From contig JAVVUQ010000038.1 in the NCBI GenBank assembly GCA_036653075.1, forward strand, positions 1-14,011: a stretch of 14,011 bases of DNA, given 5' to 3'. The DNA is from JAVVUQ01 sp036653075 (GTDB lineage: Bacteria; Bacillota; Clostridia; Christensenellales; CAG-314). A model generated the notes under the pieces. The model was given only the letters and a program-made list of their open reading frames with translations. It did not search any database and was not told the origin of the DNA. The stretch's first letter is position 1. The number at the start of each line of letters is the position of its first letter. Shown piece by piece: positions 1 to 7,382 of this stretch. A program made the translations under genes and the position numbers.

Positions 1-80
1 TATCTATTTAGCTTTATATATAATAACAAAACTAAACGGCGTACTTTGTTAACAAAATTATAAAATTAATTTAATTATAT

Positions 81-130
81 AGCGCTCACATCTTCGCTCG
101 CTCAGCCTACGGCTATCGCTCGCTTGTCGC
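81..130. repeat. GC-rich CGCTCG-rich island beyond recX
   Basis: The first 250 bases hold no gene. Within this AT-rich stretch sits a sharply GC-richer island made of repeated CGCTCGCT words on both sides of a small perfect hairpin (AGCC 104-107, loop TAC, GGCT 111-114). Related CGCTTCGCTCG words recur at 171-181. There is no T-run after the hairpin on the minus strand, so it is a poor terminator for recX. It looks more like an interspersed intergenic repeat. That is inference from one copy. Confidence 0.4.
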
Positions 131-250
131 AAAAATGAACAATTATCTTTGCTGTAATTATTCCATTACTCGCTTCGCTCGATTTTCATACGGATATAAC
201 TTTATATAATTTTCGATAGAAAGTTTTGATGTTATTACGCTTTAAGGCAA

Positions 251-709
251 TTATGTTGTAGATTCTATTTGACGAATGGCTGTTTTTGTTATTTCATAAT
301 CAAAACCACGATAAATTAAAAACCTATATAATTTCGCTTTAGCGTCCTCTGTTAACACGCCTTTCACTCTTTTTTTTGCTAATTCTATCGCTCTATTTAG
401 TTCATCGTCTTTATTTATTTCAGTGGCGTTTTCAATAATACAATCATTTATGCCTTTTTCCTTTAATTCGTACGCAAGTCGGCGTATTCCTTTTCCTAAT
501 TTATAATTTTCGCAATAATTCATCGCATATTTCTCATCGTCTATATAATTGTACTCTTTTAATTTTTCAATAACAGCAAAAATTACTTCTTCAATAAATC
601 CTTTGTCTTTTAAGTATGTTCGCATTTGCTTTTCAGTTTTTGTACTGCGTTCTAAGCTTCGATATGCTGTTTCAATTGCATCGTCATAACTATCAACTTC
701 AATTTTCAA
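251..709 (-). CDS. recX: Regulatory protein RecX
   Basis: RecX proteins bind RecA filaments in the cytoplasm and limit recombinase activity. The sequence shows the family pattern: an early helical segment (AIETAYRSLERSTKTEKQMR), then YIDDEKYAMNYCENYKLGKG followed by RRLAYELKEKGI, and a final repeat ending YRGFDYEITKTAI. This is the usual three-repeat helical architecture, at about 150 residues. The frame is open back to a TTG at 736 (161 aa), but no ribosome site precedes that codon. A GGAGG at 719-723 sits nine bases before a TTG at 709, so I prefer 709 (152 aa). The gene then overlaps the end of yigZ by 11 bases, implying translational coupling. recA is not in the window. The family is certain; the start is a choice between two TTG codons. 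Confidence 0.9.
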   Translation of the reverse strand: MKIEVDSYDDAIETAYRSLERSTKTEKQMRTYLKDKGFIEEVIFAVIEKLKEYNYIDDEKYAMNYCENYKLGKGIRRLAYELKEKGINDCIIENATEINKDDELNRAIELAKKRVKGVLTEDAKAKLYRFLIYRGFDYEITKTAIRQIESTT

Positions 710-1322
710 TGCTTTCAACCTCCGCAACTTTTTCAAAAATAGGCGTGATTTTTCCGTTTGTTTCGTCTACCACACGCTCTATAAAATCGTCTTTTGTCGC
801 TGTTACTGTAACATTAATTTTAATAAATTCGCCATATTCGATATTATCGACTTTTCCATATCGTTCGCACAATTTCTGCGCAGTTTTAACTAAAGCGTAT
901 GGTAAAATAATGCTATACTGATTGCAGTATTTAACTAATACTCTTTGTGCTTGATTTAAAGTATCTACAGCCGTTCCGCCGTACGCTCTTGTCAATCCTC
1001 CAGCGCCTAATTTTATACCACCGTAATATCGAACGACTGCTACGCATAATTTACACAGTTTTTGTTTTGTAATAACATCTAATATAGGCATTCCAGCAGT
1101 GCCTTGCGGTTCGCCATCGTCGCTATATCTAACGCTTTCATCGGTAACAAAGGCATAACAGACGTGCGTTGAATCGTAGCATTGTTGTTTTAATTGCGCG
1201 ATAAACGTCAACGCCTCCTCTGCCGTAGTTACTTTTTTGGCATATCCAATAAAACGTGATCGTTCTATCGTTTTGCTAAAGCTCACAATTTCGTCACTAA
1301 TGGTTCTATATTCTTTATTCAT
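699..1322 (-). CDS. yigZ: YigZ/IMPACT family protein
   Basis: A 207-residue protein of the YigZ (YvyE, UPF0029/IMPACT) family. Its bacterial role is not firmly settled; the eukaryotic relatives regulate the Gcn2 stress kinase. The N-terminal domain carries the hallmark signatures: STHVCYAF at about 52-58, DDGEPQGTAGMPIL at 68-81 and VVRYYGGIKLGAGGLTRAY at 96-114. The C-terminal portion (about 135-200) fits the small ferredoxin-like DUF1949 domain, ending in a strand reading IKINVTVTA. Length is typical. The ATG at 1322 follows an AGGA with A-rich spacing. recX starts inside its 3' end, so the two are probably one transcript. A 29-bp tandem array lies just upstream. Confidence 0.93.
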   Translation of the reverse strand: MNKEYRTISDEIVSFSKTIERSRFIGYAKKVTTAEEALTFIAQLKQQCYDSTHVCYAFVTDESVRYSDDGEPQGTAGMPILDVITKQKLCKLCVAVVRYYGGIKLGAGGLTRAYGGTAVDTLNQAQRVLVKYCNQYSIILPYALVKTAQKLCERYGKVDNIEYGEFIKINVTVTATKDDFIERVVDETNGKITPIFEKVAEVESIEN

Positions 1323-1395
1323 TAATTTTTTCCTAACTTATATCATTAACGCTTTAAAATATGTTAATTTTCATTATTTTTGTATTTTATCTAAT

Positions 1396-1536
1396 ACTTA
1401 AACGTATTAATTAAATCTTAATGTACTTAAACGTATTAATTAAATCTTAATGTACTTAAACGTATTAGTTAAATCTTAATATACTTAAACGTATTAATTA
1501 AATCTTAATGTACTTAAACGTATTAGTTAAATTTTA
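1396..1536. repeat. 29-bp tandem array, five copies
   Basis: Direct repeats starting at 1396, 1425, 1454, 1483 and 1512, each beginning ACTTAAACGTATTA. Copies 1, 2 and 4 read ATTAATT and copies 3 and 5 read ATTAGTT in the centre; the fifth degrades at its end and runs into the tyrS stop codon. There is no unique spacer between copies, so this is a minisatellite, not CRISPR. Each unit contains the palindrome TTAATTAA or its variant. The array fills most of the space between the tyrS stop and yigZ. Confidence 0.95.
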
Positions 1537-1537
1537 T

Positions 1538-2749
1538 TTATATTAATCTAATTTTAATATGAACTTTTTTACCTTTATGCAAAATAAACTCTATTTCAGT
1601 CGTTAATTCTTGTATATTTTGGTCGCTATTTGCTACTTTTGTATCGTTGATGCTAACGCCGCCGCCTTCAATTAATCGTCTTGCTTCGCCTTTACTTTTG
1701 CATAACGCTGCTTTCATCAATAAATCCACAACATTAGTACATTCGGATTTATTTATTTCAGTAATTTCCATATTTTCCGTATCGTTAGAAAACGCCGCTT
1801 GCGCCGCATTCATTGCTATTGTCGCTTTTTCTTCGCCGTGAATCAATTTAGTTAATTCATATGCCAATTTAATTTTTGCAGTGTTCATTCTTTCGTCTTT
1901 ATATTTTACTAATTCATTTATTTCATCAAGAGGCAAAAATGTCAATAATTTAAAACAATTTTCCACGTCTGCGTCGTCAATATTGCGAAAATATTGGTAA
2001 AATTCGTTGGGATTTGTTTTATTTTCGTCAAGCCATACAGCGCCTTTTGCTGTTTTTCCCATTTTTATGCCTTCGCTTGTAGTTAACAATGCAATAGTCA
2101 TTGCGTATGCGGGTTTTTGTTCTTTTCGTCTTATTAAATCAGCGCCTGCTAAAATATTACTCCATTGGTCATCTCCGCCTAATTCTAAAACGCAGTTTTC
2201 TTTACGATTTAACACCAAAAAATCGTACGCTTGCATAAGCATATAATTAAATTCCATAAAACTTAAGCCTTTTTCCAACCGCTTTTTGAAACATTCCGCT
2301 GTCAACATCTTATTTACAGAAAAATGCGCTCCTACTTCACGTAAAAAATCAACATAATTTAAATCTAAAAGCCAATCCGCATTATTTAACATAAGCGCTT
2401 TTCCTTCAGAAAAATCTATAAATTTACCCATTTGTTTTTTAAAGCAATTGCAGTTATGCTCCACAGTTTCTTTTGTCATAACCATACGTAAATCGCTTCT
2501 ACCGCTTGGATCGCCTATCATTCCCGTTCCACCGCCAATAAGCGCAATAGGTCGATGTCCCGCTCGTTGCATATGAGCCATAACCATCATTTGTACAAAA
2601 TGTCCTATATGCAAACTATCGGCTGTCGGGTCAAATCCGATGTAAAAGGTAACACTTTCCTCCGAAAGTAATTTTCGCAATTCCTCTTCATATACTACTT
2701 GTTTGATAAAGCCACGCTCTATCAGCGTATCCATTACATTTTTTGTCAT
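1538..2749 (-). CDS. tyrS: Tyrosyl-tRNA synthetase
   Basis: Charges tRNA-Tyr with tyrosine in the cytoplasm. This is a class I synthetase of 403 residues, the normal length. Visible landmarks are YIGFDPTADSLHIGHF with HIGH at 47-50, the tyrosine/tRNA-pocket region QAYDFLVL around 173-180, GGDDQWSNI at 191-199, and a KMSKS-type loop written KMGKT at 229-233. An S4 RNA-binding domain occupies about 340-402 (LLMKAALCKSKGEARRLI onward). The ATG at 2749 has a GGAG six bases upstream. The leader is very AT-rich. I see no T-box, which often controls tyrS in Firmicutes, although the scaffold gap at 2969-3068 hides nothing long if it is an unmerged overlap. TATAAT-like boxes lie at 2763-2768 and 2776-2781 but without a good -35. 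Confidence 0.97.
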   Translation of the reverse strand: MTKNVMDTLIERGFIKQVVYEEELRKLLSEESVTFYIGFDPTADSLHIGHFVQMMVMAHMQRAGHRPIALIGGGTGMIGDPSGRSDLRMVMTKETVEHNCNCFKKQMGKFIDFSEGKALMLNNADWLLDLNYVDFLREVGAHFSVNKMLTAECFKKRLEKGLSFMEFNYMLMQAYDFLVLNRKENCVLELGGDDQWSNILAGADLIRRKEQKPAYAMTIALLTTSEGIKMGKTAKGAVWLDENKTNPNEFYQYFRNIDDADVENCFKLLTFLPLDEINELVKYKDERMNTAKIKLAYELTKLIHGEEKATIAMNAAQAAFSNDTENMEITEINKSECTNVVDLLMKAALCKSKGEARRLIEGGGVSINDTKVANSDQNIQELTTEIEFILHKGKKVHIKIRLI

Positions 2750-2815
2750 AATCTACTCCAATATTATAATACTTAATTATATGAACTTATTTTAATTTTC
2801 TATTTTTAATTTTCA

Positions 2816-2861
2816 ATTTTTAATTTTCTTTATTTTCTATTTTTAATTTTCTTTATTTACT
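2816..2861. repeat. 23-bp repeat in T-rich tyrS leader region
   Basis: Two copies of a 23-base unit (2816-2838 and 2839-2861, starting ATTTTTAATTTTC) sit in a 160-base tract made almost wholly of A and T between tyrS and the ABC permease gene. Upstream and downstream of them are degenerate versions of the same words. No gene, hairpin or riboswitch core is visible in 2750-2968. Confidence 0.6.
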
Positions 2862-2913
2862 ATTTTATATTTCATATTTATTATTTAATATTTACTATTT
2901 TTAATTTTTTTTT

Positions 2914-2968
2914 AAATTTACTTTAAATATTCTATTATTAAATATCTAAAACTCAATTTCATCTAACA
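2914..2968. repeat. Left copy of 55-bp assembly overlap
   Basis: These 55 bases are identical to 3069-3123 on the other side of the 100-N gap. The last part (2946-2968) is a second copy of the permease gene's final codons (LLDEIEF and stop). A duplicated contig edge is the simplest explanation, so it should not be read as a second gene fragment. Confidence 0.9.
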
Positions 2969-3068
2969 NNNNNNNNNNNNNNNNNNNNNNNNNNNNNNNN
3001 NNNNNNNNNNNNNNNNNNNNNNNNNNNNNNNNNNNNNNNNNNNNNNNNNNNNNNNNNNNNNNNNNNNN
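2969..3068. other. Scaffold gap 1 (100 N)
   Basis: Exactly 100 N, the usual placeholder for a gap of unknown size. It is flanked on both sides by the same 55 bases, so the two contigs most likely overlap and there may be no missing sequence here. Confidence 0.97.
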
Positions 3069-3123
3069 AAATTTACTTTAAATATTCTATTATTAAATAT
3101 CTAAAACTCAATTTCATCTAACA
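3069..3123. repeat. Right copy of 55-bp assembly overlap
   Basis: The matching copy of 2914-2968. It contains the true 3' end and stop codon of the ABC permease gene (stop at 3101). Confidence 0.9.
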
Positions 3124-4807
3124 GTTTTTCGCAATTTTTGTATAGCAAATTTCGCGCAATAAGCATAAGTACAATATTTAATATAAAAAACAGCAAGTAA
3201 ACGCAAGTCATTGCTCCCATTGTGCCTATTATTGTTGTTAAAGCTAAGCCAAGCAATATCAATAAAACTGCAGGAACCATATAAATCAAAACCGCAATAA
3301 ACGAAACCATACTCGATGAATTGTTTTTTAATCCTTCCGCAACGCTTTTCCAATGTAACTTAGGCTTTTTTAAGTCAACATACGTTTGAAGGTACACTAA
3401 AGCTAATCCCGCTACTGACACAATGATAAATCCGCCAATTAAATACAATATATTGATTCCAAGCGTAATTGCAAATATTACAAAGGCAATAATTAACGTA
3501 ATTTCGTTAAATATTACCCCGATTTTAATTTTTGATTTTATATAATCTTTTGCTGTTATCGGCAACGTTTTAACAATCACAAAATTTTCACCTTCCCTAC
3601 TGATAGCGCCCGTCGCTGCATAGTTTGGAGCGCAAAAAATGAAAAATGAAAATATCGATATACCTAATGCTATCAACCCTGCGTTACCTTTTAAAATAGC
3701 ATCTAAACCGTTTTGGCTGTTTTCCGTACTTGTAAACATTGTCATAATTATTGGAAATATAATGCCCATAACGAGTTGCATCAAGCAATAAAATCCTAAA
3801 GAAGAAAAGCGCATTATGGTTTTAATATCACGGTTAAGTAATTCTTTTCCAACTGACCCGCAGTTTATTTTTTTGTTGTTTCCTGCTGATTGTTTTGGCG
3901 ATTCTATATTTCGAGAAATGCTTTTTGAATACGCTTTTGAGGCAATTATTGCTGTAATGGCAATTAAAGCGCCATTTATTGCAATAGTTCCCATAATACT
4001 CAAACCAAATGTTGCAAAAGTTGATGCGGTTAAAGCCTTAGCCAATAAAAGGTTAGGAAAAACTGCGTTGCCAATTCCCATAATATAGCCTATCATTTTA
4101 CTTAAAATATCACCTACATTGCCTTCGGTTGCGCCTGGCATAACTTTAAATATTATATAGTAATATCCTAAAAATATCGTCATAAAAGCTACGCAAAGTA
4201 ATATTGTGCTCCAAATTCCCTTGTTTTTAAAAAGCGACAACAAATACATTAATGGAATAGCCACAATCGAAGCTATCATCATCGGAAACAGCGGCATTAA
4301 TACCACCGTATATACAAGTCCTAAAAAATATGAAATAGACATTTGAGCGCCTAATCCAAAGGGCAATAGCGTCACAAGTGATAATAGTAAAGCTGTCGCT
4401 AACTCTATTACATACACTAATCCTAATTTTGTCATAAAAATTGTTTGCGATTTTATTGGCATTACAAGCAAAACTTCAGCGTCTTGACTGTAATATAACG
4501 TACTTATCATAAATGTAAGACTTACCATCAAAACCACTACTTGCGATATGGTAATAAGTGTCGATACAAACTCAGTTGCAAAATCATAATGCACTGACGC
4601 TGTTCCTAATGCGTACATTCCAAACGCAATCATTAATAACATTGGCAATACACATATCCCTACTACTATCCACATCACATAGGACGATTTAAAACTTAAA
4701 CTTTTTCCTAAAATTTTGGGCTGCAAACTTTTTTGCATTACGTCATTAGCCTTTGTTCTAAACCGCTCTTTCCACAACACTGAAAATAAAAGCTTAAAAT
4801 TATTCAT
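3101..4807 (-). CDS. ABC-2 type exporter permease
   Basis: A 568-residue integral membrane protein with about twelve hydrophobic segments, for example roughly 43-68, 80-105, 127-152, 160-192, 198-222, then a second set from about 330 to the C-terminus. It appears internally duplicated: the motif YYSQDAEVLLVMPIKS (about 105-120) has a counterpart in the second half reading SREGENFVIVKTLPITAKDY. This is the layout of large Firmicute ABC-2 exporter permeases whose substrate is unknown. Residues before the first membrane segment are basic, as expected for a cytoplasmic end. Its start overlaps the end of the ATPase gene by 8 bases, so the two form one transporter. The stop lies next to scaffold gap 1 but the gene itself is complete. 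The substrate cannot be told from sequence; multidrug, lipid or peptide export are all possible. Confidence 0.85.
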   Translation of the reverse strand: MNNFKLLFSVLWKERFRTKANDVMQKSLQPKILGKSLSFKSSYVMWIVVGICVLPMLLMIAFGMYALGTASVHYDFATEFVSTLITISQVVVLMVSLTFMISTLYYSQDAEVLLVMPIKSQTIFMTKLGLVYVIELATALLLSLVTLLPFGLGAQMSISYFLGLVYTVVLMPLFPMMIASIVAIPLMYLLSLFKNKGIWSTILLCVAFMTIFLGYYYIIFKVMPGATEGNVGDILSKMIGYIMGIGNAVFPNLLLAKALTASTFATFGLSIMGTIAINGALIAITAIIASKAYSKSISRNIESPKQSAGNNKKINCGSVGKELLNRDIKTIMRFSSLGFYCLMQLVMGIIFPIIMTMFTSTENSQNGLDAILKGNAGLIALGISIFSFFIFCAPNYAATGAISREGENFVIVKTLPITAKDYIKSKIKIGVIFNEITLIIAFVIFAITLGINILYLIGGFIIVSVAGLALVYLQTYVDLKKPKLHWKSVAEGLKNNSSSMVSFIAVLIYMVPAVLLILLGLALTTIIGTMGAMTCVYLLFFILNIVLMLIARNLLYKNCEKLLDEIEF

Positions 4808-5552
4808 TGAAAAAATCTGCCTCCATTGTTGGTCTTGACGTTAATTCCAAAAAGATTTGTTCAAGCGATTTATCTTTATCACGAGATTTAATATCTTCAA
4901 GCGAACCTACCATTACCAATTTTCCTTCTTTTATAATTCCCACTCTATCACATATTTTTTCCACTACGTCAATTACGTGCGACGAAAAAAATACTGTGTT
5001 TCCTTCGTCTGCGTGCGCGCGCATTAACTTCTTTAAATCATATGCGCTTTGCGGGTCTAATCCCGTCAATGGCTCATCTAATATCAATAACTTTGGATTG
5101 TGTATTACCGCCGCTATTATCGCTATCTTTTGTTTCATTCCATGCGAATATGTCATAATTTGACTGCTTAACGCTTCTGTAAGTCCAAACATCTCCGCAT
5201 ATCTCTCACTTCGCTCTACACCCACTGCTTTTTCTACTTTGTATACACTACATATAAAACTTAAATACTCCCACCCCGTCAATTTATCGTATACTGCGTG
5301 ATTATCCGATACATATCCCATCTCCATCTTCGCTTCAATCGGATTCGTCTTTATACTCTTACCATCAATATATATGTCTCCTTTATCTATCTTCAATATC
5401 CCCGTCGCCATCTTTATCGTCGTCGACTTCCCCGCTCCATTCGGACCCAAAAATCCGAATATCTCACCCCTCTTTACTTCTAAACTTATATCCTTAACCG
5501 CTACCGTCGCACTCTTTGCATACGACTTCGTTACGTTCTCTATCTTTAACAT
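4800..5552 (-). CDS. ABC transporter ATP-binding protein
   Basis: The 250-residue nucleotide-binding subunit that powers the adjoining permease at the inner face of the membrane. Walker A is GPNGAGKST (36-44), the signature is YSHGMKQ (135-141), Walker B is LLILDE (155-160), the D-loop is GLDPQ (164-168) and the switch His is H192 in FFSSHVIDVVEKICDRVG. Two departures from consensus stand out: the signature begins YSHG instead of LSGG, and the Q-loop region reads GYVSDNHAVYDKLTG with no Gln, as in many CcmA/NatA-like exporter subunits. The ATG at 5552 is preceded by two ribosome-site words, AAGGAG four bases upstream and AAGGAGG eleven bases upstream. It is the first gene of a two-gene operon. 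Confidence 0.94.
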   Translation of the reverse strand: MLKIENVTKSYAKSATVAVKDISLEVKRGEIFGFLGPNGAGKSTTIKMATGILKIDKGDIYIDGKSIKTNPIEAKMEMGYVSDNHAVYDKLTGWEYLSFICSVYKVEKAVGVERSERYAEMFGLTEALSSQIMTYSHGMKQKIAIIAAVIHNPKLLILDEPLTGLDPQSAYDLKKLMRAHADEGNTVFFSSHVIDVVEKICDRVGIIKEGKLVMVGSLEDIKSRDKDKSLEQIFLELTSRPTMEADFFNE

Positions 5553-5569
5553 ATTACTCCTTACCTCCT

Positions 5570-5646
5570 TTTATTTTTTTATTTATTTATTTTTATTTAT
5601 TTTTATTTATTTTATTTTTATTTATTTTATTTTTATTTTTATTTTC
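5570..5646. repeat. TTTTATTTA low-complexity tract
   Basis: The 307-base space between the ABC ATPase and rarA holds no gene. Its first part is a simple-sequence run of T with regularly spaced single A residues (ATTT, ATTTT and ATTTTT words), giving an almost pure A-rich leader on the coding strand of the ABC operon. Such a tract is prone to slippage. The rest of the space is covered by a hairpin (5648-5679), a 32-bp repeat (5681-5770) and plain AT-rich DNA to 5859. Confidence 0.85.
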
Positions 5647-5647
5647 A

Positions 5648-5679
5648 CCAAAAGGATTTTTTGTAAAAAATCCCTTTGG
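5648..5679. other. Near-perfect 15-bp inverted repeat
   Basis: Two 15-base arms (CCAAAAGGATTTTTT and AAAAAATCCCTTTGG) pair with a single mismatch around a two-base centre. It lies between the 3' end of rarA and the ABC ATPase start. On the minus strand it is followed by TGAAAATAAAAA, not a T-run, so it is a weak candidate terminator for rarA. A palindromic interspersed element is an equal possibility. Confidence 0.7.
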
Positions 5680-5680
5680 A

Positions 5681-5770
5681 ATCCCTTAAAACTTTCTTGT
5701 ATTATATTTGCTATCCCTTAAAACTTTCTTGTGTTTTATTTGCTATGCCTTAAAACTTCTTTGCGTTTTT
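5681..5770. repeat. 32-bp tandem repeat, nearly three copies
   Basis: Units start at 5681, 5713 and 5745. The shared core is CCCTTAAAACTTTCTTG, changed to GCCTTAAAACTTCTTTG in the third, shortened copy. The array abuts the inverted repeat at 5648-5679, and both lie upstream of the ABC operon. Confidence 0.9.
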
Positions 5771-5859
5771 ACTATTTATCAAGATTTATTTTTTTTATTT
5801 TTATATTTTTATCAAATTTATTTTATTTTTTATTGTTTATTTTATTAAATTATTGCTAT

Positions 5860-7179
5860 TTATTTGTTTTTATTATCTATAAATAACTGTTTAAATGATT
5901 TATTTTTTTCTTCTCCGTTATTTGATGGAGAGTAATATATATGATTAGCCGCTTCGTTTGGCAGATACTGTTGTGGTACAAAACCGCCGTAATCGTGCGG
6001 ATACAAATAATTATGTTTTTTGTCGTCATCGGTATGTTGATAGTTTACGTCCATTAAGTCATATGGAACAGTACAATCTGCATATTTTTCAACGTCAGCG
6101 GTTGCTAAATCTAAAGCTGTAATGACTGAATTACTTTTTGGCGCTCTACATACATAGATTATGGCGCAAGCGATTGGAATACGAGCTTCTGGCATACCGA
6201 TATTTTTAAGGGCGTCTAATGCCGCTGTTGCCATTAATAGAGCGTTATGGTCTGCTAATCCTACGTCTTCGCAAGAGTGAACGATTAAGCGTCTAACAAG
6301 TAACATCGGGTCGCAACCCGCTGAAATAAGGCGCATAAACCAAAAAAGCGCTGCGTTTTCGTCGCTACCACGTAACGATTTGCAAAAAGCGGAAATCATA
6401 TCATAATATGTGTCAGTATTGACGGATAATGGTTTTGATTGGCTACTTTCCGCTGCTATTTTTTGAGTGATTTTAACTATTTGATTTTCGTCTGGATTCG
6501 TAGTAAGCGCTGCAAGTTCTAAAATATTATAAGCGTTGCGTAAATCTCCGCCGCTAACTCGCGCTATGGTGTTTAATGCCTCGTCGTCAATTTGTATATT
6601 AATATGCGAAAAGCCTTTTGGACTATTTAACGCCTTAACTATTTCGCCTTTTATATCCGATTCGCTTAACCGTTTAAATTCAAAAACTCTACATCTTGAA
6701 ACAATTGCAGCAGTCATCGAAACATAAGGATTTTCCGTTGTCGAACCAATAAAAATAATAGTCCCTTGTTCTATCGCTTGTAATACGCAATCGCTTTGCG
6801 CTTTACTCCAGCGGTGACATTCATCTAATAATAAATATGTTTTTATTTGTTTATATTTTCTATCCGCTGCTGCTTGTTCGATAATTTGTTTAGCGTCTGC
6901 TACTCCGCTTGACACAGCGTTAAGTTTTACAAACTTTGCGCCAGTGGAATTGGCGATAATATTAGCAAGCGTTGTTTTACCTGTACCAGGCGGCCCCCAA
7001 AATATACAACTGCCCACAGCGTCTAATTTAATTGCTCGACGAAGTAATGCCCCTTCGGCAACGATATGTTCTTGCCCTACAAACTCGCTTATTGAGTTTG
7101 GACGCATTCTGTCCGCTAACGGACTCATATCTACTCTTTCTCTGTCAAACAATGTTTCTTGGTTAAAATTATTCTTCAT
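5860..7179 (-). CDS. rarA: Replication-associated recombination protein RarA
   Basis: A 439-residue AAA+ ATPase of the RarA/MgsA (Mgs1/WRNIP1) family, which acts at stalled replication forks. After PLADRMRPNSISEFVGQEHIV (20-40, the family's opening signature) come Walker A GPPGTGKTT (62-70), Walker B YLLLDECHRW (115-124), sensor GSTTENP (145-151) and the arginine finger region VSRCRVF (160-166). The Walker B tail is usually DEIHRFNK; here it is DECHRWSK. The C-terminal tetramerisation part ends with NYLYPHDYGGFVPQQYLP, also typical. The start at 7179 gives the usual short leader before PLADR, but no ribosome site precedes it and the -10 box lies only eight bases upstream (see promoter). The downstream alternative is Met18 at 7128. 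Confidence 0.95.
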   Translation of the reverse strand: MKNNFNQETLFDRERVDMSPLADRMRPNSISEFVGQEHIVAEGALLRRAIKLDAVGSCIFWGPPGTGKTTLANIIANSTGAKFVKLNAVSSGVADAKQIIEQAAADRKYKQIKTYLLLDECHRWSKAQSDCVLQAIEQGTIIFIGSTTENPYVSMTAAIVSRCRVFEFKRLSESDIKGEIVKALNSPKGFSHINIQIDDEALNTIARVSGGDLRNAYNILELAALTTNPDENQIVKITQKIAAESSQSKPLSVNTDTYYDMISAFCKSLRGSDENAALFWFMRLISAGCDPMLLVRRLIVHSCEDVGLADHNALLMATAALDALKNIGMPEARIPIACAIIYVCRAPKSNSVITALDLATADVEKYADCTVPYDLMDVNYQHTDDDKKHNYLYPHDYGGFVPQQYLPNEAANHIYYSPSNNGEEKNKSFKQLFIDNKNK

Positions 7180-7187
7180 AATTTATT

Positions 7188-7216
7188 ATTATAACATATC
7201 ATTTTGCTTTTGTAAA
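7188..7216 (-). promoter_or_regulatory. Sigma-A promoter of rarA (leaderless?)
   Basis: On the minus strand, TTTACA (7211-7216), a 17-base spacer and TATAAT (7188-7193), with an extended TG one base before the -10. Transcription would begin about at 7179-7182, on or next to the rarA start codon. Confidence 0.75.
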
Positions 7217-7382
7217 CTATTAAAAGCAAATTCAACTTTTTCATAATCTTCAATAATCACTACAAAAATAGTCCTATTCATAATAAAATTCAAAATATAA
7301 TTTAAATTACTAAAATATAAATAACAAAATCTAAACCATTAATAATTTCGTCGCTATAATATTATTCACATTGATTTTACGC

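Noticed and set aside
81..185. Short minus-strand Arg/Ser-rich reading frame through the GC-rich island
   Set aside because: It lacks a start with a ribosome site and is a product of the repeated CGCTCG words.
1396..1536. CRISPR array
   Set aside because: The 29-bp copies follow each other directly with no unique spacers, and no cas gene is present.
2946..2968. Remnant of a second permease gene
   Set aside because: It is part of a 55-bp exact duplicate at a scaffold gap, so it is an assembly edge and not a gene fragment.
2750..3100. T-box leader for tyrS
   Set aside because: No T-box core or terminator hairpin can be seen in the AT-only sequence before tyrS.
5374..5721. Plus-strand protein-coding frame over the ABC ATPase start
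   Set aside because: It is the antisense of a clear ATPase gene and of a simple T-rich repeat; its Phe/Ile-rich content reflects the low-complexity tract.
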